The notes under the pieces: generated by a model
Databases searched by the model: none
Told to the model about the DNA's origin: nothing
Seen by the model: the letters and a program-made list of their open reading frames with translations, nothing else
Source of the DNA: Acidimicrobiales bacterium
Lineage (GTDB): Bacteria; Actinomycetota; Acidimicrobiia; Acidimicrobiales; MedAcidi-G1
Length of the DNA stretch: 64,000 bases
Direction: 5' to 3'
Assembly: GCA_014239855.1 (NCBI GenBank)
Contig: JAAZXY010000004.1
Coordinates: 40,830-104,829, forward strand
Shown: positions 33,497 to 41,292 of the stretch, piece by piece
How positions within the stretch are numbered: position 1 is the first letter of the stretch
How the letters are laid out: each line of letters opens with the position of its first letter
Program-made: the position numbers and the translations under genes

Positions 33497-35125
33497 TCAG
33501 ACCGACGTGTGGAACAGGCCGTAGACCAGCGAGTCCACGAGGGCCTGCCAGGACGCCTCGATGATGTTCTCCGAGACGCCGATGGTCGTCCAGGTGCGCT
33601 CGCCGTTGGTGGTGTCGATCAGCACCCGGGTGACGGCGGCCGTTCCCTCACGGGTCTCCAGTACCCGGACCTTGAAGTCGGTCAGGTGGAGACGGTTCAG
33701 TTGCGGATGCCGGTCGCCCAGTGCCGACCGGAGCGCGGCGTCCAGGGCGTTGACCGGACCGTTGCCCTCGCCGGTGGCCACCAACCGTTCACCGTCCACG
33801 TGGATCTTGACGGTGGCTTCGGTCTCGACCTCGACGGCCACCTCGTTCCACGCCCGGCTCCCGCTCCCCGACCGGTGCCCGACGGCGACCGAGAACGACT
33901 CCAGCTCGAAGAAGTCGTGGGACCAGCCGGCAGCGGCCCGCATGAGCAACTCGAGGGAGGCATCGGCCGCCTCGAAGTGGTAGCCGGCGTACTCCAGTTC
34001 CTTGAGGGTTTCGACGATCTCGCCCAGGGTGCCGCCATCGAGTTCGATGCCCAACTGAGTGGCCTTGAGCTCGATGGTGGACCGCCCCGACATGTCCGAG
34101 ACCAGGAAACGGGTGCCGTTGCCCACCAACTCGGGTTCCACGTGCTCGTAGGCGTCGCTCCGACGGGCAATGGCGCTGGTGTGGAGGCCCGCCTTGTGGG
34201 CGAATGCCGTCGCACCCACGTAGGGCTGCTGGGGATCGGCGGCGAAGTTGACCAGTTCGGCCACATGGTGGGCCACCGGGGTGAGCTCGGCCAGATGCCC
34301 CTCGGGAAGGGTCTCGATTCCCCACTTCAGGGTCAGGTTGGCGATGATCGGTACCAGGTCGCAGTTTCCGACCCGCTCGCCGTAGCCGTTGATGGTGCCC
34401 TGCACGTGGGTGGCTCCGGCGGCCACGCCAGCCAGGGCGTTGGCCACGCCACACCCGGTGTCGTTGTGGAGGTGCACACCCACCGCACAGTCGACGACCG
34501 ACACCACCTCGCGCACCATGGCCTCGATCCGACCGGGGAGCGAACCGCCGTTGGTGTCGCACAGCACGAGACAGTCGGCTCCCGCCTCTGCTGCGCCGAG
34601 CAGAACCCGCATCGTGAACTCCGGGTCGTCGGCATAGCCGTCGAAGAAGTGCTCGGCGTCGAAGAACACCGTCCGACCGTGGGACTTCAGGTAGCGGATC
34701 GAGTCGGCCACCATGGCCACGCCCTCGTCCAGGCTGGTCCGTAGTGCCTCGGTGACGTGGTACGCCGACGCCTTGCCGACGATGCACACCACCTCGGTAC
34801 CGGCCTCGAGCAGGTTGGTCAGGGTGGCGTCACCCTCGGTCTCGCCACCCACCCGGCGCGTCGAACCGAAGGCCACCAGCGTCGAGTGCTGGAGGTCCAG
34901 TTCGGTCCGGGCCCGCTCGAAGAACTCGACGTCCTTGGGGTTGGCGCCCGGCCAGCCGCCCTCGATGTAGTGCACGCCGAGACGGTCCAACTGCTCGGCG
35001 ATACGAAGCTTGTCGTCGACGGTCAGTGAGATGCCCTCCAACTGCGCGCCGTCGCGAAGCGTGGTGTCATATATCTCGACCGCCTTCGGCAGGTCGGTGG
35101 GTACGTCAGGCGTTGACATGCTCAT
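33497..35125 (-). CDS. cimA: (R)-citramalate synthase CimA
   Basis: 542 residues from the ATG at 35125; an ATG at 35119 is possible. The HMGL-like catalytic domain opens VEIYDTTLRDGAQLEG and contains GVHLHNDTGCGVANALAG with the metal-binding histidines. KAGLHTSAIARRSDAYEHVEP follows, and the last 130 residues form the LeuA-type regulatory dimer domain. Length and pattern match the CimA branch rather than LeuA. It condenses pyruvate and acetyl-CoA to citramalate, giving 2-oxobutyrate for isoleucine without threonine. It overlaps the ilvE end by about 20 nt. Confidence 0.92.
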   Translation of the reverse strand: MSMSTPDVPTDLPKAVEIYDTTLRDGAQLEGISLTVDDKLRIAEQLDRLGVHYIEGGWPGANPKDVEFFERARTELDLQHSTLVAFGSTRRVGGETEGDATLTNLLEAGTEVVCIVGKASAYHVTEALRTSLDEGVAMVADSIRYLKSHGRTVFFDAEHFFDGYADDPEFTMRVLLGAAEAGADCLVLCDTNGGSLPGRIEAMVREVVSVVDCAVGVHLHNDTGCGVANALAGVAAGATHVQGTINGYGERVGNCDLVPIIANLTLKWGIETLPEGHLAELTPVAHHVAELVNFAADPQQPYVGATAFAHKAGLHTSAIARRSDAYEHVEPELVGNGTRFLVSDMSGRSTIELKATQLGIELDGGTLGEIVETLKELEYAGYHFEAADASLELLMRAAAGWSHDFFELESFSVAVGHRSGSGSRAWNEVAVEVETEATVKIHVDGERLVATGEGNGPVNALDAALRSALGDRHPQLNRLHLTDFKVRVLETREGTAAVTRVLIDTTNGERTWTTIGVSENIIEASWQALVDSLVYGLFHTSV

Positions 35126-36026
35126 TCCATTCCGAGTATTCGGGGCGCTCTCCGCGGACCGCCTGGAAGAAGACCTCCTGGACACGGCTGGTCACCGGAC
35201 CCGGAGCGCCGATGACCCGGTCGTCGACCGACCGGATGGGCACCACCTCGGCGGCCGTACCGGACAGGAACGCCTCATCCGCGGTGTACAGGTCGCTGCG
35301 AAGGATGTTGCCCGTGGTGTACGGGATCCCCAGGTCCTCGGCGATGCGATGCACCGCGCTCTGGGTAATGCCCTCCAACGCTCCGGCACTGGACGGGGGC
35401 GTGACGATGCTGCCGTCGCGGACGACGAACAGATTCTCCCCCGTGCACTCGGACACGTAGCCCTGCGGCGACAAGAGGATGGCCTCGTCGTAGCCGGCCT
35501 TCACGGCCTGGACCTTGGCCATCTGCGAGTTGATGTAGTGGCCGACGCCCTTGGCGGCCGGCGGCATGGCGTTCGGATCGTGACGCTGCCACGACGAGAT
35601 CATGAGGTCCACGCCCTTGGCCAGACCCTCGTCGCCCAGGTAGGTCCCCCAGGGCCAGGTGGCGATCGAGACGTCGACCGTGCAGGGCAGCGGGTTGAGG
35701 CCCATCTCGCCGTAACCGAGGTACACCAGCGGCCGGATGTAACACGACTGGTGGCCGTTCACCCGGACAGTGTCCAGCGTGGCGGTGACCAGGTCATCAA
35801 CGGTGTACGGGACGTCGAGGAAGAGGATCTTGGCCGAGCGGAAGAGTCGCTCGATGTGCTCGGTCAGGCGGAACACCGCCGGCCCGCGGTCGGTCTCGTA
35901 GGCGCGGATGCCCTCGAACACGCCGTTGCCGTAGTGCAATGTGTGGGTGAGCACGTGGACCGTGGCGTCGTCCCAGTCGACGAGCTCGCCGTTCATCCAG
36001 ATCTTCGACGACTTCTCGATCGGCAT
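35106..36026 (-). CDS. ilvE: Branched-chain amino acid aminotransferase
   Basis: 306 residues, PLP fold type IV. HTLHYGNGVFEGIRAY is the family start. The Schiff-base lysine is probably in INSQMAKVQAVKAGYDEAILL, and SECTGENLFVVRDG with LEGITQSAVHRIAEDLG binds the cofactor phosphate. It makes the last step to Leu, Ile and Val. It sits between leuB and cimA on one transcript; 78 bp separate it from leuB. Confidence 0.94.
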   Translation of the reverse strand: MPIEKSSKIWMNGELVDWDDATVHVLTHTLHYGNGVFEGIRAYETDRGPAVFRLTEHIERLFRSAKILFLDVPYTVDDLVTATLDTVRVNGHQSCYIRPLVYLGYGEMGLNPLPCTVDVSIATWPWGTYLGDEGLAKGVDLMISSWQRHDPNAMPPAAKGVGHYINSQMAKVQAVKAGYDEAILLSPQGYVSECTGENLFVVRDGSIVTPPSSAGALEGITQSAVHRIAEDLGIPYTTGNILRSDLYTADEAFLSGTAAEVVPIRSVDDRVIGAPGPVTSRVQEVFFQAVRGERPEYSEWNEHVNA

Positions 36027-36062
36027 GTCAGTTCCTCTTCTCGGTTCGATCGGTGGTGGCGG

Positions 36063-36112
36063 TCATGACCGCCCGTTCAAACGGTTCCGTGCAGGCCAGC
36101 CGGTTCAGGCCA
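36063..36112 (-). repeat. 14-bp periodic stop codons after leuB
   Basis: On the minus strand TGA occurs at 36107 (the leuB stop), 36079 and 36065, with TGC at 36093, all in 14-nt steps. The units begin GGCCTGAACCGGCT and GGCCTGCACGGAAC; later ones are diverged. Confidence 0.7.
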
Positions 36113-37085
36113 GCAGGCTGGCGATGGCGTCGCCGATGGCCACGGTGCCCTCGACGTCGGTGGACGGATCGGCGCACGCCGCCTCGACACGGGCCGCTGC
36201 GTCGGACTCCCCGAGGAAGTCCAGCATCATGGCGCCCGACAGGATGGCCGCCTTCGGGTTGGCGATCCCCTGCCCGGCAATGTCGGGGGCCGAACCGTGC
36301 ACCGGTTCGAACATCGACGGGGCCGTGCGATCCGGGTTCAGGTTGGCCGATGACGCCAGCCCGATGCCGCCCGACACGGCGCCACCGAGGTCGGTGAGGA
36401 TGTCACCGAACAGGTTGTCGGTGACGATCACGTCGTACTGCTGGGGCGACTGCACGAAGTAGATGCAGGCCGCATCGACGTGGTTGTAGGCCGTCTCGAC
36501 GTCGGGATAGTCCTCGGCCACCTCGTTGAAGGTGCGCTCCCACAGGTCACCGGAGAAGGTCAGCACGTTGGTCTTGTGGACCAGCGTGAGGTGACGCCGA
36601 CGGGTCATGGCCAGGTCGAAGGCGAACCGGATGGCCCGCTCGACGCCGTGTCGGGTGTTGACCGAGCCCTGGGTGGCGATCTCGTGCGGCGTGCCCTGAC
36701 GCAGGAAGCCGCCCTCGCCGGCGTAGGTCCCCTCGGTGTTCTCGCGTACCACCCGGAAATCGATGCCCCTGGCCGGCAGCACGAACGGCCGGAGGTTGAC
36801 GTACAGGTCGAGGGAGAACCGCATCTTGAGCAGCAGACCCCGCTCGATCAGGCCCGGCGGCACCTCGGGGGTTCCCACCGCTCCCAGGTACAGGGCATCG
36901 AGCTGGCGCCACTCGTCGAGGATCTCGTCGGGAAGGACGGTGCCGTCACGCCCGTAGCGGGCACCACCGAGGTCGTAGTCCACGGTGTCCAGGGCGACGC
37001 CGGCCGCCTCGATGACCTTCAGGCCCTCGGCGATGACCTCGGGGCCGATGCCGTCGCCACCGATGATGCCGATGCGGTGCGCCAT
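36105..37085 (-). CDS. leuB: 3-isopropylmalate dehydrogenase
   Basis: 326 residues from the ATG at 37085, which has AGGAGTAGAGACC upstream. Isocitrate/isopropylmalate dehydrogenase family: GDGIGPEV, the [14 protein letters not shown] substrate loop, HKTNVL with the catalytic lysine, YVDAAC-like [24 protein letters not shown] metal ligands and [18 protein letters not shown] for NAD. It could serve both leucine synthesis and the parallel dehydrogenation of methylmalate in the citramalate route. It is the first structural gene after the attenuator, so its translation depends on escape from termination. Confidence 0.94.
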   Translation of the reverse strand: MAHRIGIIGGDGIGPEVIAEGLKVIEAAGVALDTVDYDLGGARYGRDGTVLPDEILDEWRQLDALYLGAVGTPEVPPGLIERGLLLKMRFSLDLYVNLRPFVLPARGIDFRVVRENTEGTYAGEGGFLRQGTPHEIATQGSVNTRHGVERAIRFAFDLAMTRRRHLTLVHKTNVLTFSGDLWERTFNEVAEDYPDVETAYNHVDAACIYFVQSPQQYDVIVTDNLFGDILTDLGGAVSGGIGLASSANLNPDRTAPSMFEPVHGSAPDIAGQGIANPKAAILSGAMMLDFLGESDAAARVEAACADPSTDVEGTVAIGDAIASLLA

Positions 37086-37150
37086 GGTCTCTACTCCTAC
37101 GGATTTCTCTGGGCTGAGTCGGAACTTGTGTGGGGAAGCGGGCGGGGAAC

Positions 37151-37178
37151 GAAAAAACCGCCCACCGAGGTGGACGGT
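37151..37178 (-). terminator. Attenuator terminator before leuB
   Basis: The minus strand has CCGTCCACC, a two-base loop and GGTGGGCGG (9 pairs, one G-T), followed directly by six T. It lies 66 bp upstream of the leuB start and after the leader peptide, so it should stop transcription before leuB-ilvE-cimA unless prevented. Confidence 0.85.
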
Positions 37179-37182
37179 CACG

Positions 37183-37205
37183 GCGCACACCAGAGCGGTG
37201 TGCGC
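37183..37205 (-). promoter_or_regulatory. Pause/anti-terminator hairpin of the leader
   Basis: GCGCACACC, loop GCTCT, GGTGTGCGC form a perfect 9-bp stem that begins at the last base of the leader-peptide stop codon and ends 5 bp before the terminator stem. A ribosome at that stop would cover it. I could not establish a convincing competing antiterminator pairing by eye. Confidence 0.65.
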
Positions 37206-37240
37206 TAGCGAATGATGATTACCCGTGGTCGATCGTTCAC
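37205..37240 (-). CDS. Attenuator leader peptide [11 protein letters not shown]
   Basis: GTG followed by ten codons and TAG encodes [11 protein letters not shown], with Val and three consecutive Ile codons (ATC ATC ATT) just before the end. ATT is rare in this genome's style. The peptide precedes two hairpins and the leuB-ilvE-cimA operon, whose products make Leu, Val and Ile. Stalling at Ile or Val codons would report amino-acid supply. TACACT 7 nt upstream of the GTG implies a leaderless message that starts at the peptide itself. Too short for standard gene callers. Confidence 0.8.
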   Translation of the reverse strand: MNDRPRVIIIR

Positions 37241-37247
37241 GAGGTCA

Positions 37248-37278
37248 AGTGTACCGCTCCGGTCCAGCGGCAGGTCAA
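37248..37278 (-). promoter_or_regulatory. Promoter of the leuB-ilvE-cimA operon
   Basis: TACACT (-10, 37248-37253) lies 7 nt before the leader GTG. TTGACC (-35-like, 37273-37278) lies 19 nt upstream of it, slightly longer than ideal spacing. It diverges from the greA promoter. Confidence 0.6.
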
Positions 37279-37338
37279 ACGGGTATCGCCGCCGAAACGC
37301 CCGTCGTCCACCGGCCCCCGGAGATCGCGCCCCGTGGC

Positions 37339-37344
37339 TACCCT
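37339..37344 (+). promoter_or_regulatory. -10 box of greA
   Basis: TACCCT lies 6 nt before the greA ATG at 37351. Confidence 0.45.
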
Positions 37345-37350
37345 CGCGGG

Positions 37351-37824
37351 ATGGCCGATACGCACCAGCTCTCCCAGGAGGCCCACGACCGGCTCGCCGC
37401 CGAGTTCGAGGACCTCACCACCCGCGGACGGATCGACATCGCCCGCAAGATCGAGACGGCACGCGAGCTCGGCGACCTGTCGGAGAACGGCGACTACCAC
37501 GCGGCCAAGGAGGAGCAGGGAAAGATGGAGGGCCGGATCCTCCATCTGGAGAGCATCCTCGAGAAGGCCGAGATCGTCGAACTGTCGGCCGGTGGCGTCG
37601 ACGTGGTGGCCCCCGGAACCATCGTGGCCGTCGTCTACGAGGGTGATGACGAGCCCGAGCGGATGCTCGTCGGGTCGATCGAGGAACAGCGGGACGACGT
37701 CCTCGTCGTCTCTCCGGGATCGCCTCTCGGCGGGGCACTGCTGGGTTCGGCGGTCGGTGACACCGTCTCGTTCGAGGCTCCGGGCGGGATGTTGGCCGTC
37801 GAGGTCGTCGCCATCGAGCGATGA
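37351..37824 (+). CDS. greA: Transcription elongation factor GreA
   Basis: 157 residues, the standard length. The N-terminal coiled coil carries the acidic tip in ETARELGDLSENGDYHAAKEEQ (Asp and Glu that position Mg2+ in the RNA polymerase channel). The C-terminal FKBP-like domain has PGTIVAVVYEGDDEPERMLVG and SPLGGALLGSAVGDTVSFEAPGG. It rescues backtracked polymerase by stimulating RNA cleavage. Its end overlaps the next gene by 4 nt (ATGA). Confidence 0.95.
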   Translation: MADTHQLSQEAHDRLAAEFEDLTTRGRIDIARKIETARELGDLSENGDYHAAKEEQGKMEGRILHLESILEKAEIVELSAGGVDVVAPGTIVAVVYEGDDEPERMLVGSIEEQRDDVLVVSPGSPLGGALLGSAVGDTVSFEAPGGMLAVEVVAIER

Positions 37825-38732
37825 CCGTCGGGGCGTCCACGGACTTCATCCCGGACGCCCCACCCTGGCGGCGTATCGAACTGCCGGGGCTCGGACCGGT
37901 CGAGGTCCGCGACTCCGGGCCCGTCGAGGGTCTGCCGGACCGGCCGGCGATCCTGCTCCTGCACGGTTGGACGGCCAGCACCGACCTGAACTGGTGCCGG
38001 ACCTACGAAGCCCTGGCCCGATGGAGTTCGGGACAGACCCGGATCGTGACGTGGGACCAACGTGGCCACGGCGCGCGGGGGCTGCGAACCGGATCCACCA
38101 CCCGGATCGACGACATGGCCGATGACGCGGCGGCCATCGCCGCGGCACTGGGCATCGAACGGGCGATCGTCGTCGGCTACTCGATGGGCGGAGCGGTCGC
38201 TCAGGCCACCTGGCGACGCCACCCCGGCCTGGTGGCCGGCATGATCCTGGGCGCCACCGCGGCGAGGTTCGCCGTCGACGATCGCCAACGCCTGGACTTC
38301 ACCCTGATGGAGCGGGGCATCGGCCCGTCACGGCGGTTGGAGTCTGTGGGCTGCAGCGGTCTCGCCTGGCGGGGAGCCCGCTGGTTCGGTGACCGGCGAG
38401 CCGGTCGAGCCGCGACGGGCGACCCGTCGTTCGATGCCTGGGCATGGGACGAGACCCGGTCCGGGGTGCTGTCACGGGTGCTGGCCGCCGGTCACGACCT
38501 CGGTGGGTTCGACGCCACCGGCTGGCTCGGAGAGGTCGACGTGCCCCATGCCGTGCTGATCTGCAACGACGACGACATCGTGCCGACGGAGCGTCAGCGC
38601 GAGCTGGTCGATGCCCTGCCGGATCCGTTCGTCCACGAGATGGCCACCGACCACGCCGCCTGTGTGGTGCGGCCCGATCTGTTCATCCCCGTGCTGACCG
38701 CCGCGCTCGATGAGGTCACGGGGGCCCGCTGA
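37821..38732 (+). CDS. Alpha/beta hydrolase
   Basis: 303 residues. Fold markers: ILLLHGWTASTDLNW (oxyanion), VTWDQRGHGARG, the nucleophile elbow GYSMGGAVAQ, CNDDDIVPTERQ with the acid, and ATDHAACVVRP with the catalytic histidine. All three triad positions are filled. Substrate unknown. It is coupled to greA by an ATGA overlap, a pairing that is probably positional rather than functional. Confidence 0.88.
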   Translation: MTVGASTDFIPDAPPWRRIELPGLGPVEVRDSGPVEGLPDRPAILLLHGWTASTDLNWCRTYEALARWSSGQTRIVTWDQRGHGARGLRTGSTTRIDDMADDAAAIAAALGIERAIVVGYSMGGAVAQATWRRHPGLVAGMILGATAARFAVDDRQRLDFTLMERGIGPSRRLESVGCSGLAWRGARWFGDRRAGRAATGDPSFDAWAWDETRSGVLSRVLAAGHDLGGFDATGWLGEVDVPHAVLICNDDDIVPTERQRELVDALPDPFVHEMATDHAACVVRPDLFIPVLTAALDEVTGAR

Positions 38733-38733
38733 A

Positions 38734-40167
38734 TCAGGAGAATCGCCGGACGCAGCCCTCGCCCGCCCACATCAGCAGCACCCGCCCCGTATCGGTGGTG
38801 TTGCCCACCGCGCCGAGGATGCCGTCGCCCAGTCGGGGTTCGGTGTCGAACCAGCCGGCCGGGTCGCGCTCCGACGGCTGCTCGAGGGACATCCCCACTC
38901 CATGGGCGGCCCGCAGATCGGCCACCGTGGATCCGATGCCGATCCGCTCGAGGGTCCACCATGACGTCACGGTGGAGTCGAGGCCATCGAGGTACCACTG
39001 GACGAAACGTCCGGAATCGTCAGCCGAGTTGCGGGCCAGCACGATCTGGAGGCCACCCCAGCCCAGGCGACGGACCTCGGCGGCCGAGCAGGCACCATCG
39101 GCACCCCAGCCGCTGTCTCCGACCGGTTCACCGAGTGCTCCCGACACCAGGGGCAGCGCCGTCCCGGCATCGTCACCGAAGCCGACCAGCACCTCGTCAT
39201 CGGTCGTGGCATCCACCGTCAGGCCGATGCCCGACAACGTCACCGTTCCCAGGCGGGGGGCCTCGGTCGTGGTCGCCACGTCGGGAACCGTGGTCGCCAT
39301 GTCGGGAACCGTGGTCGTGGGCACGGCGACATCTTCGACATCGGCTGACGTCACCGGGGACGGAACCGTGGTGGGGGGAACCGTGGTGGTGGGAACCGTG
39401 GTCGTGGGATCCGTCGCCAGCGGATCCGTGGTGGACGGAGCGGTAGAAGGAACCGTCTCTGACGGAACGGTCGTCGTCGGGACAGTCGTCGAGACCGGGA
39501 GCGTGGTGGTCGCAGGCGGCGGGGCAATGGGCTGTTCGTCGGACCGCAGCACGAGGAGTGCACCGAGTACCCCGAGGGCCACCACGACGACGGCCGAAGC
39601 CAGCGGCAGCGAGGCCCAGCGACGACGTCCGGTCGATCCGCCGTCCTCCTCGAACACCGTGCGTGGACCGACAGCCACCACCGAGGGTGCCGCTGGCGGC
39701 CGGTCCGGCCGGGAATCTCCCCCCAGATCAGCACGGGTCACGATCGGCTTGGGCCCGGTCGGGGCATCGCCGCGGCGATGCCAGAAGATCCCGCCGAGCG
39801 CCGGTGCCAGGTCGCGGCTCACGCCCCGTGGCCCATGGGCGGCCAGGGCGGCGACGGCCCGCATCTCGTCGAGCAAGGCCGGCTCGGGAACCCGGGCCCG
39901 TCGGGCCGCCTCGACCAGAACCGGGTCGATGGCACCGGCCCCATCGGCCCGGACCAGCACCAACTCGTCGGGAACGGCATCGGCGATGCGAACACACCGG
40001 GCGTGGGCGTCCACCAGCAGCCGGACCAGACCATGCCCGTCGGTGGGGTCGGGCGCCTCCACCGATGGGCGATCGTCGGCGAGGGCCAGCACGTCGATCC
40101 GGCCGTCGACGGAGACGGCGGCGTGCACGGCGTTGGCGCCGAGGTGGAGTGAGAGGACGGTCGGCAT
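38734..40167 (-). CDS. Single-pass membrane protein with actin-like N-terminus and Thr/Pro-rich stalk
   Basis: 477 residues. Residues 1-130 resemble the start of an Hsp70/actin-type ATPase (VLSLHLGANAVHAAVSVDGR, then ELVLVRADGAGAIDP) but are shortened and lack the later ATP-binding motifs. A membrane segment, LASAVVVVALGVLGALLVL, lies near residue 190. Then come about 90 residues of repeated TTTVP/TVPS and a compact outer domain with three cysteines (DGACSAAEV, the last at GEGCVRRFS). The stalk DNA is repetitive. I know no named family for the whole. The gene converges on the hydrolase with 1 bp between stops. Confidence 0.7.
   Translation of the reverse strand: MPTVLSLHLGANAVHAAVSVDGRIDVLALADDRPSVEAPDPTDGHGLVRLLVDAHARCVRIADAVPDELVLVRADGAGAIDPVLVEAARRARVPEPALLDEMRAVAALAAHGPRGVSRDLAPALGGIFWHRRGDAPTGPKPIVTRADLGGDSRPDRPPAAPSVVAVGPRTVFEEDGGSTGRRRWASLPLASAVVVVALGVLGALLVLRSDEQPIAPPPATTTLPVSTTVPTTTVPSETVPSTAPSTTDPLATDPTTTVPTTTVPPTTVPSPVTSADVEDVAVPTTTVPDMATTVPDVATTTEAPRLGTVTLSGIGLTVDATTDDEVLVGFGDDAGTALPLVSGALGEPVGDSGWGADGACSAAEVRRLGWGGLQIVLARNSADDSGRFVQWYLDGLDSTVTSWWTLERIGIGSTVADLRAAHGVGMSLEQPSERDPAGWFDTEPRLGDGILGAVGNTTDTGRVLLMWAGEGCVRRFS
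39240..39500 (-). repeat. Thr/Pro-codon repeat region (TTTVP stalk)
   Basis: Variants of GGAACCGTGGTCGTG (plus strand) repeat many times and encode the TTTVP units of the stalk. The length of this region probably varies between strains. Confidence 0.7.
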
Positions 40168-40374
40168 CAGGGGGAACGGGTCGGGGAACCGGTCGACGGC
40201 GAAGGGCTTCGGATCCGGTCCGACCCTACGGCGCCCGGCCCCGCCACGGGGGCCACCCGAGCAGGCCGAAGAGCCGTTTCTGATGAGCCGGGAGCCCAAT
40301 GACCCGAGTCCCCCATCGGCCGGGTTTCCCATCAGTGACGCGGATGCATCGCTGCCGTGGCATCCTCGTTGGCG

Positions 40375-41292
40375 ATGGACCTCCGCCAACTCGGCCACCT
40401 GCTGGCCGTCGTCGAGCACCGCAGCTTCTCGGCGGCCGCACGCGCCCTCCACACCGTCCAGTCCAACGTCTCGACCCACGTGGCCAAGCTGGAAAAGGAA
40501 CTGGGCACCGTCCTGATCGACCGGCATGCCATGGTGCCGACCGCCGAAGGCCTCGCCGTGGTCGAGCGGGCACGCCGGATACGAACCGAACTACAGGCCA
40601 TCGAGGATGACATCGTCTCGATGCGTCACGAGGTGGCCGGCGAGGTCCGCATCGGTTGCATCGGCACCACCGGTCGGTGGATGGCCACTCCCCTGCTGGG
40701 CGAACTCTCGGACCGCCATCCGGCGCTGCATCCGGTGCTGGTCGATGCCACCACCACGTCGCTGGCCCCCCGGGTCCTCAACGGCGACCTGGACATGGCG
40801 GTGGTCAACACCCCGGTCGTCGAAGCCGGCCTGGAGACCGAGCCGCTGTTCGACGAGGAACGCATCGTCGTGGCCCCCGGCGACCACCCCCTGGCTGGAG
40901 CGGGCACCATCGACGTGGCCACCCTGGCCGAGCATCGGGTGATGCTCACCCCGGCGGGCACCACCTTCCGTGACGCCATCGACCGGGAACTCGACGCCGT
41001 GGGTCTACGCCTCCAGGCCGCCGCCGAGGTCGACGGACTCCGCCTTCTGGCCTCGCTGGCCTACCAGGGCTACGCACCGGCCCTCCTTCCAGCCAGCGCG
41101 GTGTCGGGCTATCCGGAGGGCGACTGGTCGCTGGTACACGTCGAGGGGCTGGCACGTCGGTCAGTGGGGCTGGTTCGCAACCGGCGAACCACACCATCGA
41201 TGCCCGTACTGGCCACCCGCGACGTGCTGCGTGACGTGATCCGCGAGATCGCCCCCCACCAGCCCGGCATCCATGTCACGCTGGAGCCATGA
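40375..41292 (+). CDS. LysR-family transcriptional regulator
   Basis: 305 residues from the ATG at 40375. The N-terminal winged HTH is MDLRQLGHLLAVVEHRSFS, then AARALHTVQSNVSTHVAKLE. The effector domain follows, with VRIGCIGTTGRWMATPLL and AVVNTPVVEAGLETEPLFDEE. It overlaps the downstream carboxyltransferase gene by 4 nt in the same direction, so it is probably cotranscribed with and may control that gene. LysR genes are more often divergent from their targets. Effector unknown. Confidence 0.92.
   Translation: MDLRQLGHLLAVVEHRSFSAAARALHTVQSNVSTHVAKLEKELGTVLIDRHAMVPTAEGLAVVERARRIRTELQAIEDDIVSMRHEVAGEVRIGCIGTTGRWMATPLLGELSDRHPALHPVLVDATTTSLAPRVLNGDLDMAVVNTPVVEAGLETEPLFDEERIVVAPGDHPLAGAGTIDVATLAEHRVMLTPAGTTFRDAIDRELDAVGLRLQAAAEVDGLRLLASLAYQGYAPALLPASAVSGYPEGDWSLVHVEGLARRSVGLVRNRRTTPSMPVLATRDVLRDVIREIAPHQPGIHVTLEP

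Noticed and set aside
39240-39500. CRISPR-like repeat array
   Set aside because: Repeats are short, in frame and without spacers. They encode a Thr/Pro-rich stalk.
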